DNA of 64,000 nt, from contig CANTUV010000072.1 in the NCBI GenBank assembly GCA_947685225.1, forward strand, positions 6,944,001 to 7,008,000. Reading direction: 5' to 3'. The position numbers and the translations under genes were made by a program. Below, piece after piece: positions 42,854 to 52,697 of the stretch (position 1 is its first letter; the number at the start of each line of letters is the position of its first letter). The notes under the pieces are model-generated. The model saw only the letters and a program-made list of their open reading frames with translations, was not told the origin of the DNA and searched no databases. The DNA comes from Garcia nutans (lineage: Eukaryota > Streptophyta > Magnoliopsida > Malpighiales > Euphorbiaceae).

Positions 42854-43975
42854 TTGAAATGTCCGAGGAAAATATTCAAAAATGAGATACCCCATGTTGG
42901 TACTTTGTTAACCATATACCTAGGAAAAGAGACTCGCCATCCGTGTGTGGAAGTTATAAGGTTGAAAGGGACGTTCTACATATCTGTGTCTATTATTTGT
43001 GCATACATGCATACATGCATCGCATCTCATATCATTGATCCTTTCTGGCTCATAGCCTTGGATTATGATAGTTCAAAAGCTTACGACAATCTGACCTACA
43101 TCGGAGACGAAGAATCTAGCAATGACTCAATCACTTGCTCACCAAAAGCAATAGAGCCCGAAAAAATTCAAAGAATGGTGGATGATGCCCTGAATGCCAA
43201 GATGGAAAAAATAAAAGAGGCCCTGGACGAGACCATAAAGAATCAATTTGCTACAATTTTAGGGAACAATGCCAAAGCATCTGCTAGCACCAAGAAGACA
43301 AAGGACAAAGGGAAGGCTAAGGTTGGTTAAGTGGCTTTTAATGAAGAAAAGGTAGTCCCTGATGATGATGACGACTGGGCTCAGTACTTCCAAGATCCTC
43401 AAGACAAAAAGGAGCCAAAGGTTGTGGAGAAGACAACTATTGAAAAAACCGAGACATCTGATGTTGAGAAGATGATTGTTGATTTAGAAAAGAAATTTGA
43501 GAAGAAACTAAAAACTGAAGAGATGTCCGAGATCGAAAAACTATTTGAACAAGATGAGGAGGTTCCTTATAAGTTCAAGATGCCTTCCTTCGCTAGGTGC
43601 AATGGTACTAGAAATCCTCATCTTCATGTAAAGCAGTACATCACTGCTATGCAATCTACCCGAGCTACTAAAGCTCAAACTCTGAGGTATTTTATGATCT
43701 CATTGGACCTTGTTGTCCAAAATTGGTTCAACACCTTAGAGGAAAGTGCTCAAAAAGATCGGGACATGTTGTACAAGGCTTTCATTCAACAACATGAATA
43801 TAATGTCGAGCTGAAAGTTACCTTAATGGAAGTTGAGTCCATTAAACAAAGTCCAAATGAAAAATTTGTGGACTATGTGAAAAGATGGAGAAATATGGTT
43901 GCTTTACTCAAGAAGAGGCCCGATGAATCTGATCAAATAAGAATGATTGTGATAGGGGTGTTGCCTAGTTTATAA
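42854..43975 (+). pseudogene. Element D gag, truncated
   Basis: One frame from 42854 to 43975 with a single TAA at 43328-43330. It has the full capsid core: KFKMPSFARCNGTRNPHLHV, KQYITAMQSTRATKAQTLRY, EKFVDYVKRWRNMVALLKKR. It ends at IGVLPSL by deletion, so the knuckle is missing. This is the best Gag core of the family in the window and shows what A has lost. The upstream Met is the first in the frame; the real start could be further down, near DYDSSKAY. Confidence 0.85.
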
Positions 43976-43979
43976 CAAG

Positions 43980-46076
43980 ATAACAATCTACGGTGAATTG
44001 GGTAGTGGATGCCCAGTTCTGCAATGAACTGGCTTGCCCAGCTAACCTACCACCGATTCTTGCAGTAATTTTTGCTAGCTCAATTTTGACAGTGCAGCCC
44101 GTGGGCCGGACAGCCAGCGCTGTCGATTTTTTGACTAAGCCTTGTTTTACCTAGTTTTGTACTTTTTCCTAAATAGATAGTATTTCCTTATTAAAATAGG
44201 ATTAGGACTTTATTTTTTCTATAAATACCACATTAAACACACTAGAAAAGGGGGACGAAAAAGAAAACCCTAGGGGAAAAGAAAATCCTAGAGAGTGACG
44301 AAGAGAAAAACCCTAGAGGTCGGCAATTAGATTTAGAAGAGTAAAAACAACAAGGCAGAAAATAGCAAAAATAAATTATCAACAATCGAGGAGTAAACAA
44401 CCAACATTCATCAACCAACAAAGGCAGTGATCACCATCTTTGATCTTTGCTGGGCCAGAAATAAATATTGATACAGGTAGTAGCTTGGACTCAATAAATA
44501 ATTCGATGGAACCTTCAACACAAGTTTTGTGTCTTAATCTTGAATTTGCTTAAACATTCAATTGTTATATCATTTTTATTCTTACTGGTTTTCGTTTGTT
44601 TATTTTTGTTATCACTTTGATTCAATAGTCTAAATTGATAAACCCTAATTATATATTCTGTTCATTATTGTTTCATCCAATAGCTTAAAAATCCAAAGAA
44701 TTCCAAATCCTAATCCATCTTGTAAATCCAAAAGCCCCGAACTATCTTCTTAATTCTCTAAACGCTAATCTTCTTTATAGTTTCTAAAAACATTAATCTT
44801 AATTGTTTCTATAAAACTCTAAACTGTTTTCTTAAATCCTAAGATCGAATATGTTTTCCAAAATATCAAAAACCCTAAACTATCTTATTAATTTTCAAAA
44901 GCCTAACCCCAGTGTCTTAATTCCTTAATTTTCCTAAACCTAAATTTTCTTAAAACCCAATCTAGTAAACCCTAGTTTTCCTAAACCCTAATTCTTAAAA
45001 CATCAAAACTTTATGACAAGTTCATCAACACACTAAATCCCTAATCTAGTGAACCTAAAACCCAATCTAGTAAATCTAAAATCCTAATTCTTAACTCAGT
45101 AACCATAATTCATTGAACCTAAAACCCAATCTTTTAAAATTATAAACCCTGATGTCTTAAGATTCCAAAACCCTAACTTCATGATGTTACCCCTAAACCC
45201 TAATTTGATTAACCAAAAACCTTACTACTTTCTTAAATTTATAAAACCCTAATCCATTCCATTTTTTCAAAAATCCTCACAGTATCTTGAATATCAAAAT
45301 TCCAAAACCCTAAATGTTAATTAAAGAACCCTAAATTGAGACATAAACCTAAATTTGTATCTTTATTTGCTTTATTTAATTTTAGATTTGATTATATAAT
45401 TTATTATATGTTTTGATGGTTCATTTATTTAATTTCAATGCTTGATTTATTTAATTTATCATGGATGGATATTTTCTTTATTATTATGATTATTATTTGT
45501 TTATTTTGGTATCAAAACATTGTAAGAGGCATGTTTCCATATTTTAGGTACCTCATGTCGTGAGCATCATGTAATTTAAATTGTTTTTATATTTTTGACC
45601 AATGTAAAGGACATGTTTCCACCTTTCGGTGGGTGTCCTATTTAGTTTTAGACATGGACGATGTAAGGACATGTTTCCATCCTTGGATGGGTGTCCATTT
45701 ATTTGCTTTGTTTGGACATTGCTTTGATTTTAATATAATGATGCTTTATTTTAATTGTTGCATGTAGTATGGATAATATTGTTATATTTAAGAATTTTAT
45801 AATATTAGGACATGCAAAGGAGGCCAGTTCTAATAAACCGGGCGTTATGGGGGTACTGGGACATTTCTCACCTTCCCCACATGTTTCGAACCCATTAGGG
45901 TGTTGGGAATTCCTTAGGAATTGAGTCATCCGCCCCTTTCTTTTTCTTGGCCTGTCCGGGTGGCGACTCCATTTTCTCCAGGCTTAAGCCCGTGTTCTCT
46001 AAGGCCCTGAGCTTAAACAGTGCTGAAGTCTCAAGAACCATTCCACCTGGAGTGGGGGCAAAAATCCCCGCTCACA
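43980..46076 (+). repeat. 3' LTR of element D (5'-truncated)
   Basis: Matches the D 5' LTR from about 40390. TATAAATA at 44220, AACCCTAA words at 44640-45330, ends GCTCACA at 46076. Confidence 0.88.
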
Positions 46077-46081
46077 ATAGG

Positions 46082-46127
46082 CTTGATCACAGTATTTCTT
46101 TTAAAAGTTTAATAATTGCATTCATAC
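46082..46127 (+). repeat. 3' LTR of element E, second part
   Basis: Continues the E LTR after D (CTTGATCACA matches 4592 onward), then similarity fades; the GGTGTTACA end is missing. Confidence 0.7.
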
Positions 46128-46269
46128 ATATTTCTATATATTGAGATCTAAGTGACATGAACATTTACACTTCCATCACCTAATTTCAATATCCATAAAC
46201 AATGATATAGATAATCAAAACAAACATTTTTTTTGCATAAATTAGATTAAGAGCAATCATACTCAAGAG
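46128..46269. other. Short spacer, likely copia 3' flank
   Basis: AT-rich. It may be sequence downstream of the copia pol (minus strand). No signal is seen. Confidence 0.4.
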
Positions 46270-47560
46270 GTATGGGTCTTATTTAGTTCCTTCCGAATGT
46301 AGATGAACGTTTCCCTACCTAGTGGTTTCGAAAATATATCAACTAATTAATGTCATGTATTCATAAATTCAAGTGCAATATGATCCTTGCTAACATGATC
46401 TCTAATAATTAATGTCGATTGTCTATATGCTTCGATCATGAAGGCTAAATGGGGTTTTCTAAAGATTTATGGAACTTTTATTATCACATTTAAATAGAAA
46501 TCTTTTTACAAAATTTCCCAAATTCTTCAAGTTGACTTCTAATCCATATAAGGTGAGTATTGTAATTGTTATATACTCCACTTCCATACAGTGGCGAATC
46601 GAGAAAAAATATCAGTTGGAGTCCATACATTAAACTTAAAAATCAAAAATAAATAGAAATATTTATATGTATATATAGTAAAAACTAAAATTAAACATAT
46701 TAATGGTATTTTACTCTTGTATTGTAAAGCATTACGACAGAAAATGAGAAGTGACAATATTACTTTTGTTAAATAATAAAAGAGTTTCAATTGTTTAATA
46801 TTTTTTTTTTACTAAATAGGTTTAATTAGTAGGTGTAATTTAAGGTTGTATGGTTGTGTTTTAATAAGTTTAGATTGATTGGGTCTAATTTTTTCTTTAG
46901 TTGAGGTTCAATTCTTCTTTATGTAAGGCCAACCTCTTCTTTAATTGGGGTCCAATTTTTTTTTAGTTGGGTCCAACAATCAAAGCCCACCACCCCTATT
47001 TTACTTATGTTAAAATTAGTTAGGGTGTATGCACCCCGCTATTACTCAAAGAGATCTGCCACTACTTCTGTAGTTGATAGAGCAACTGGGTTTTGTTTCT
47101 TTGAAAACCATGATACCAATATGTTCCCAAAAATTGATATGTAACATTAATACTTTTTTCTATCAACTTTCATCCTCTTTAATCTAAATTGGAGTAGCCA
47201 ACTAAATCAAAAGATGATCCTTTAAGATATTACAAACCTATGTTTGGAGTGTCAATAAGATATCTCATGATTCTTTTGACTTCACCAATGTGCTTCTTTG
47301 GATTAGCTTAAAAATATGCACACATGCAAACACTAAATAAAATGTTGGATTTAGATACGATTAGGTATAAAAGTGAACCTATCAATCTCCTACAAAGCTT
47401 AGGTTGATTGATCAATTGAGTTTTGAAACTTTTCATTTTAATCAATTGAGGAGTTCCTTAGTATATTCAATTTGATTTATCAAGGTACTATTTTTAAGTT
47501 GGTTGATTTATTCCCTATGAAGAAGGGAAATTGTGCCATCATGCTTATCTCAAATTCTCC
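46270..47560 (-). pseudogene. Ty1/copia pol remnant (RT C-terminus and RNase H)
   Basis: On the minus strand from 47560 down: EFEISMMAQFPFFIGN, then GRLIGSLLYLIVSKSNILFS, VCMCAYF, ANPKKHIGEVKRIMRYLIDT, GSSFDLVGYSN, and FQRNKTQLL, the RT-end and RNase H of copia elements. After a ~470 bp unrelated block it resumes with LLWIRSQL-like text and the IDIRHHFIRDHV / LADIFTKPL-like C-terminus near 46450-46300. Stops and frameshifts are frequent. No LTR is visible. The family call is firm from motif order; the lineage within copia is not determined. Confidence 0.82.
46589..47050. mobile_element. Possible hAT-like MITE inside the copia remnant
   Basis: A ~460 bp block interrupts the copia RNase H. It begins CAGTGGCGAATCG, like the CAGTGGCGGA ends of hAT MITEs, and ends near CCCCGCTATTAC, a poor inverted match. 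I see no clear 8 bp duplication, so this is tentative. Confidence 0.3.
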
Positions 47561-47561
47561 T

Positions 47562-47930
47562 AAGGGATAAAGATCCCAAGGTTGATAAGACTACCTTGCC
47601 CAAAGGATAAAGATACGAAGGGAGATAAATAGCCTCTTGCCCAAAGGCACATACTTGATGAAGATAAGATCATTCCTTTGTCAACGGATAAAGATCGAAA
47701 GGAAGATAAGTTCATCACATTATTTTCCCATGGATAAAAGATCCAAGGGTGATAAGTTACGTACCTTTTTGCCCTGGAGATAAAGATCTTGAGGGAGATA
47801 AGAAAGCAAACCAACTTTACGCAAAGATAAAAATCTAAAGAAGTAAGGTTAGACACCTTTTTGCCTGAGGGAAAAGATCTAACGAGAGATAAAACTCATC
47901 ATCACTTTTAACCCAAGGATAAATATCTAA
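47562..47930 (+). repeat. GGATAAAGATC minisatellite (F)
   Basis: Imperfect units around CCCAAGGATAAAGATCC followed by AAGGGAGATAAG, seven or so copies of ~50-60 bp. Confidence 0.65.
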
Positions 47931-47939
47931 GGGAATTTT

Positions 47940-48250
47940 GGACAAAGGGCTTTTTAGTCTAATTGGTGGATAGAGGGCTTTTTAGTCTAATTGGTCGATA
48001 GAGAGCCTTAGTGTCTGATTGATGGATGAATGGCTTTATGCTTGACTAGAGAGCTCTTTAGTTTAATCAATGAATAGTGGGCCTTAGTGCCTGACCAATG
48101 GACAAAGGGCTTTATGCTTGACTGATGGGTGGAGGGCTTTTTAGCCTAACTAATGGATGAAGGACTTTATGCTCAACTAATGGATGGAGGTCTTTTTAGC
48201 CTAACCAATGGACGGAGAGCTTTTTAGACTGATTGATAGAATGGAGGGCC
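47940..48250 (+). repeat. GGGCTTTTTAGCC minisatellite (F)
   Basis: Units of ~35-40 bp: GGGCTTTTTAGCCTAAC, AATGGATGGA and variants. Several are short inverted repeats (GGCT-TTTT-AGCC). It sits before the PPT in the same place as the TCTGG array of A/B/C. Confidence 0.65.
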
Positions 48251-48376
48251 ACAATGCATGACATAGAAGGATGATTTTGACACCAACTTGCTAAAGGCCC
48301 AAAAATAAGGAAAGGTTGAGGTAGTTAAGTGCTTGACTACTTATTTTTCACTCTTCAAGCTATATGTTTGCATTGC

Positions 48377-48392
48377 TCAAGCAAGGGGTAAA
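48377..48392 (+). other. Polypurine tract of element F
   Basis: TCAAGCAAGGGGTAAA, two to three changes from the A tract, directly before TGTGGAC. Confidence 0.65.
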
Positions 48393-48955
48393 TGTGGACA
48401 TGGAAATCTAGCACCCCCATTTAGGATTATCTTGGAAAGCTAGGAGATGAAATAATGAAAGTGTTGATTTGAGAGTTAATGGAAAATCATGAAAAATGTG
48501 CTAAGTCATCAACTATCAAGCTCGTCAATAGTCGGCAAATGACAGACTTGTTGCACTTAAACCAATGGTACATTTTAGACTTAACAATTATGCCATTACT
48601 CTTAGAGTGATGAGTTCGCTAATGACGATTGACGAGCTCATCACTAGATTTGCACATTCACTATACATAGCAATGTCAAAAACTAGGAAAGAGGAAGACT
48701 TTTGGAAAACAAAGGTTTTGAGATAAGGGTTTAAGAAAAATAGGAGGCTTGGGAATTCTGAGCCGCCCATGGCCAATCCCCAAGAGTCTCTCTTGGTGAG
48801 AATAAGAAAAAAGAGAGGAAGAAGAGGAAAGGAGAGGAAAATAAAAGAAAAGAAAGGAATGAAGGAAGAAAAGAAAAACAAAAAGGAAAAGATAAGAGAA
48901 GAGAAATGAAACATAGAGAGAGAAAAAGAGCAAAAAAACAAAAAACAAAACCCAT
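48393..48955 (+). repeat. 3' LTR of element F, first part
   Basis: Starts TGTGGACATGG. It contains GACGAGCTCATCAC-type words that recur after the interruption (50900-51350), which ties the two parts together. 48800-48950 is a purine-rich tract; ORFs over it are low-complexity. Confidence 0.6.
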
Positions 48956-50504
48956 TGTGAGCGAGGATTTTCTCCCCCACTCTCATGTGGAATGAATCTT
49001 ATGACTTTGACACTGTTAGGCTCAGGACCTTAGAGAACATGGGCCTAAACCCGAAAAAAATGGAGTCGCTACCCAGATGGGCGGGGAATATATAAAGGGG
49101 TGGATGAGTCAATTTCTAAGGAATCCCCAACCACCTATTGGGTTCAAAAAGTTGGGTACGTATGGGAAAAATGAGAATGACCTAGTACCCGATAACACTC
49201 GGTTCATTGTAATCTGCCTCCTTTTTAGGTCTAAACATTATTAAATTCTTAAGCATTATGATATCATCCATACTACATGTAATTTAAAGTAAATAAAATA
49301 TTCATTATATTAAAATCAAAGAAGATCCAAACAAACAAACAAATAAAAATGGGCACTCATACATGATAGAAACATTCTCTTGCAATAATGTTCAATGTCC
49401 AAAACTAACCAAAAAAGATACCCACCATTTTGTGGAAATATGTCCCTTACATTAATCTCAAAAACCTGAAAATATGTTAAATTACATAACTAAATAAATA
49501 AGGCACCCACACTAAATGGAAACTTCCCTTTTATAATTTTCTTTAAAAAATACATATAAATTTAAGGAAAAGAATAGGAAAGAAAAAAATAATGTAGCAC
49601 ATATGAAATAATTGAATAATTAAATAGGAAAATAAAAAATGATCTTACTAATTATGTAGATTAGGATTTGATAGTGTTTGGCTACTGTGATGAAATGACC
49701 ATGCTATATGATATCTTACTATTGGAATTAAAACAACTACTTCAAATTACTTATTATTTTGCTACTGGATTAATCAACTGCTTTAATCTATTTGATGTTT
49801 ACTACTGGATTAACTTAATATTTTTGAAGAATGAAAACAACTGAGGAAAGTCCAATTAATATTGAGTTTAGATAAATAAAACCTGCGTAGTAGGCTCCAC
49901 CAATATTGATATGTAAAGTCAAGCTTTATTTATGCTACTGCCTGATCCAACCTTGATTTTGGGTGAGCGAAGCAATTCTAGAAATAATGGTTGTTGCCTC
50001 CTTTGTTGTTGTGTGTTTGATTGCCTTTCTTTTTGTTAATTCCTAATGTTGGTTGTTTTTTAATTATCGCTCTTCCTATCTCTTACTAATTATCACTGCC
50101 TCCTTTTAAAAATTGCTAATCCTTGTATTTATAGAAGCTATTAAGTTAAAGTCGATTCCTAATCCCCACTTATCTGAGTTTTAACAAAGTCTAGCTTGAT
50201 TAAGAAATTAAAATTTCCAGCCAAAATTAGGGTTCATGTCGATTGGGCATGTCCAAATCGACATGAAGCCAACTCATGTCAACTTGGACCCTCCAAGTCG
50301 ACATGAGCATTCACTCATGTTGCCTTGGACCCATCCTGACTCAAACTAGTTTAAAATTTTAATCTTTGAGCCGAACAAATTTAATTTGGGCTTTTAAAAG
50401 TTTAACCAATTTAATTTCAAGCTTTTAAATTAGGTTTAGGCTCTTTAAAAATATACCGAGACAAGTTTCTTGAGTTTGAATTGGCCTAAATTTTAGGGTC
50501 TACA
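48956..50504 (-). repeat. Reversed solo LTR (Tat/Ogre type) in element F
   Basis: TGTGAGCGAGG to GGTCTACA, the reverse of a TGTAGACC...CTCACA LTR, about 1.5 kb, with the CCCAACC/GGTT region and GTACC conserved. Flanks CCCAT and CAGAA do not match, so no target duplication is visible. It contains CATGTCGA(C/T) words near 50230-50330 not seen in the other LTRs, so it is a different subfamily. Confidence 0.75.
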
Positions 50505-51960
50505 CAGAAGTCCAAAGCCATATCTGCATCAACTAGTGACCAAAAGAGGAGCAAATGTTGTATATCTGGAGCTTTGAAGAATGGGGAAGCTAGTGACGGA
50601 GTTTTTATCTCTAAACGTTAAACACTTCTCATAATTTTATTATTTTATTGTATTTCTTATGTTTTGTTGATTTTTATTTATTTGTTATTTTGCTTGTTCT
50701 ATGTTGTGTACATATATTAGTATGTGAAAATATGTTTTTAAGGAATAAAACAGTTTTTGCCCTCATCTTGGTTAAATATGCCTTTTTTATGAGTTTATTT
50801 TGGTTTTGCATATGTTAAAAGTCAACACGATGTTTTAAAAATCTCTCTTTTCCTATTTTCTTTGGTTTTTTGGAACAATTATGCCTTTTTGTAGATTCTA
50901 CAAGTTAAAGATTAACTAGCTCATCACTCAGCATTAGCAAACTTGTTAATATCCTCAAATTTTCTCTTAAGTGAATTTGCATGACTTTCTTTTGGCATGA
51001 CTTCCTTTCTTGTTGCCTTTTGCTGAGCTTGCCATTTACCATTGGCGCACTTGTTAATCATCTTAAAAATAACATTTTTACATGCTTTGCGTTGTTTTGG
51101 GCTACTTTGTTCTTGCTATATCGTTGGATTTTATAAAAACAAACTCATCAAATATCCATTAACAAGCTTGTTACTCTCCATAAAAATTATATCTTACATA
51201 TGAATGATGAACCCATTGGTTGTACTGCCATGTCTATCATTTGATGACATAAGGTTTCCTCACTAATTAAATTCAATGACATAGTTATTAAGAACCGAAA
51301 GGCTCGTTATACCCCAATGACTAATTCATCAATCCTTTAATGTTGTTTCACACAATTTTCCTTTTCTTATACCTATTTATTTTATTTTAACTATCTATTT
51401 ATGTGTGCATATATACCAATCTTGTATTATTCATGTTGCCCTATTATATATGTAAAGATTGATTTATTTTGTGGATATCTTTTCATAGGATTCATCTTGA
51501 TTCTCGCTTTTCTTTAGTATACATTACTATTGTTCTTTTCTTTATTGGATCTAACGTATTTAGGTTAATAGATATTTCTAGTTTTGATTATATATGAAAA
51601 TATTGTATTTGTTTGTATATTTATATGTAATAATGTTTCACTCTAGACATTCTTATGCATTCTTCCTTTTGCATGATGAAAGGATAATATTTTAATAATT
51701 GAAAACATAAAATGCAAAGACATGAAAAGGAGGTCAGTTCCAACAAATTGAGCCCATACAGATGCTAAGAAGACTCCTACATTTTCCTATGAGTACTCAA
51801 CTTTTTGAATCTAATATGGGATTGATTATTTTTAGGGATTAGAGTCCTACCCCTTTCATTCCCAATCTTATTGGGTGGCAACTCCATGCTCTCCTGACTT
51901 AGACTAATATATTCTAAGACTACGAGCCTAATGGTGTCGAAGTCGCTGTGATGCTAGGGT
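50505..51960 (+). repeat. 3' LTR of element F, second part
   Basis: No gene. It shares CTCATCAC / AACTTGTTAAT words with 48480-48660. The end (51720-51945) reads ACATGAAAAGGAGGTCAG, CTAATATGGGATTG and GTGTCGAAGTCG, recognisable as the diverged 3' third of a Tat LTR. The exact end is not clear. Confidence 0.55.
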
Positions 51961-52307
51961 GGTACAAGGAATTCGTAATTAAATATATATATATAATTAT
52001 TTAAAGTATAAGATGGATTTTAAATAATCCAAACAAATACTAAAAAATAATCCTACAAATAAAAAATATTATATTTGTAATACTTCGATTTTTTATGTAC
52101 TTTGGAATAGTAATTATGGGAAAGTATATTGGTGTAATGGATAGAGGAAATATAAGATGAATATGTATGATAGATGTAATATATATATATGATATATATA
52201 TACTTGAAATATATTTGAAATAAACATGTAATATATAAGACATATACAAATACCCAATAAATACATCACATATACTTGAAGTATATATTGGTGTAGGAAA
52301 AGGTGAT
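51961..52307. other. AT-rich spacer
   Basis: TA-rich simple sequence including (TA)n runs near 51985 and 52180-52200. No gene is seen; ORFs here are composition artefacts. Confidence 0.6.
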
Positions 52308-52697
52308 TGTCAGAGGGGATTTTTGCCCCCACTCCTGGTGGAATGGTTCTTGTGACTTCGGCACTGTTTAGGCTCAGGGCCTTAGAGAACATGGACCTAA
52401 GTCCGGAGAAAATGGAGTCACCACCCGGACGGGCTGGGAAAAAGAAAGGGGTGGATGACTCGATTCCTAAGGAATCCCCAACCTCCTAATGGGTTCGGAA
52501 AGTTGGGTACATGTGGGGAAGGTGAGAAATGGCCCAGCACCCCCACAAAGCCAGGTTCATTGGAACCGGCCTCCTTTATAGGTCTTAATACTATAAAATT
52601 CTTAAATATAACAACAATATCCATATTACACACAATAATTAAAAGAAAGCATCATCATATTAAAATCAAAGTAATGTCCAAATCATACCAAAATAAT
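52308..52697 (-). repeat. 3' LTR of element B, distal part
   Basis: TGTCAGAGGGGATTTTTGCC at the left edge, the reverse of the LTR end with changes. Colinear with C 20481-20860 until the solo LTR begins at 52698. Confidence 0.85.

Larger units (their letters stand above)
40151..46076 (+). mobile_element. Element D: deletion derivative of a Tat/Ogre element (LTR, part of gag, LTR)
   Basis: 5' LTR 40151-42475, part of the leader, gag 42854-43975, then an abrupt join at about 43980 into the middle of the 3' LTR, which runs to 46076. One deletion removed everything from mid-gag to the first ~240 bp of the 3' LTR, and a second removed the end of the 5' LTR, PBS and ~470 bp of leader (join near 42475). 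The outer ends are intact TG...CA with a perfect ATAGG duplication, so the deletions followed insertion or the element moved in trans. Confidence 0.9.
2666..46127 (+). mobile_element. Element E: Ty3/gypsy chromovirus (Tekay/Del-like), outermost host of the nest
   Basis: An old chromovirus whose parts are 5' LTR 2666-4748, tRNA-Met-type PBS, gag, pro, RT, RNase H and integrase to 9092, then integrase end and chromodomain at 38632-38930, PPT, and 3' LTR 38972-40150 continuing at 46082. Element A (29.5 kb) interrupts the pol ORF with duplication CTTAT; element D interrupts the 3' LTR with duplication ATAGG. Joining the outer parts across A restores the family's GPIAY and RLALP motifs side by side, which shows the two halves are one element. 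Similarity to the 5' LTR fades near 46127, so the last part of the 3' LTR is lost. Every enzyme domain carries stops or frameshifts. Confidence 0.88.
47562..51960 (+). mobile_element. Element F: 3' end of a diverged Tat-like element
   Basis: Starts abruptly at the copia remnant. It has two minisatellite blocks (47562-47930 and 47940-48250), then TCAAGCAAGGGGTAAA, which closely matches the A/B/C polypurine tract, then TGTGGACATGG, which matches the TGTAGACC LTR start. The LTR continues to about 51960, interrupted by a reversed LTR at 48956-50504. The last 250 bp (51715-51950) match the 3' region of the A/D LTRs at low identity. No coding region remains. Confidence 0.7.

Noticed and set aside
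46589..47050. Firm call of a hAT MITE
   Set aside because: Only the left end looks like a hAT terminus; the inverted repeat is poor and no 8 bp duplication is seen. Kept as a low-confidence feature only.
48588..48986. Minus-strand 132-codon ORF with Phe/Ser-rich sequence
   Set aside because: It is the complement of a purine-rich LTR tract; three overlapping frames are all open because of low complexity.
52040..52392. Minus-strand ORFs rich in Ile/Tyr
   Set aside because: Caused by TA-rich simple sequence and the LTR edge.
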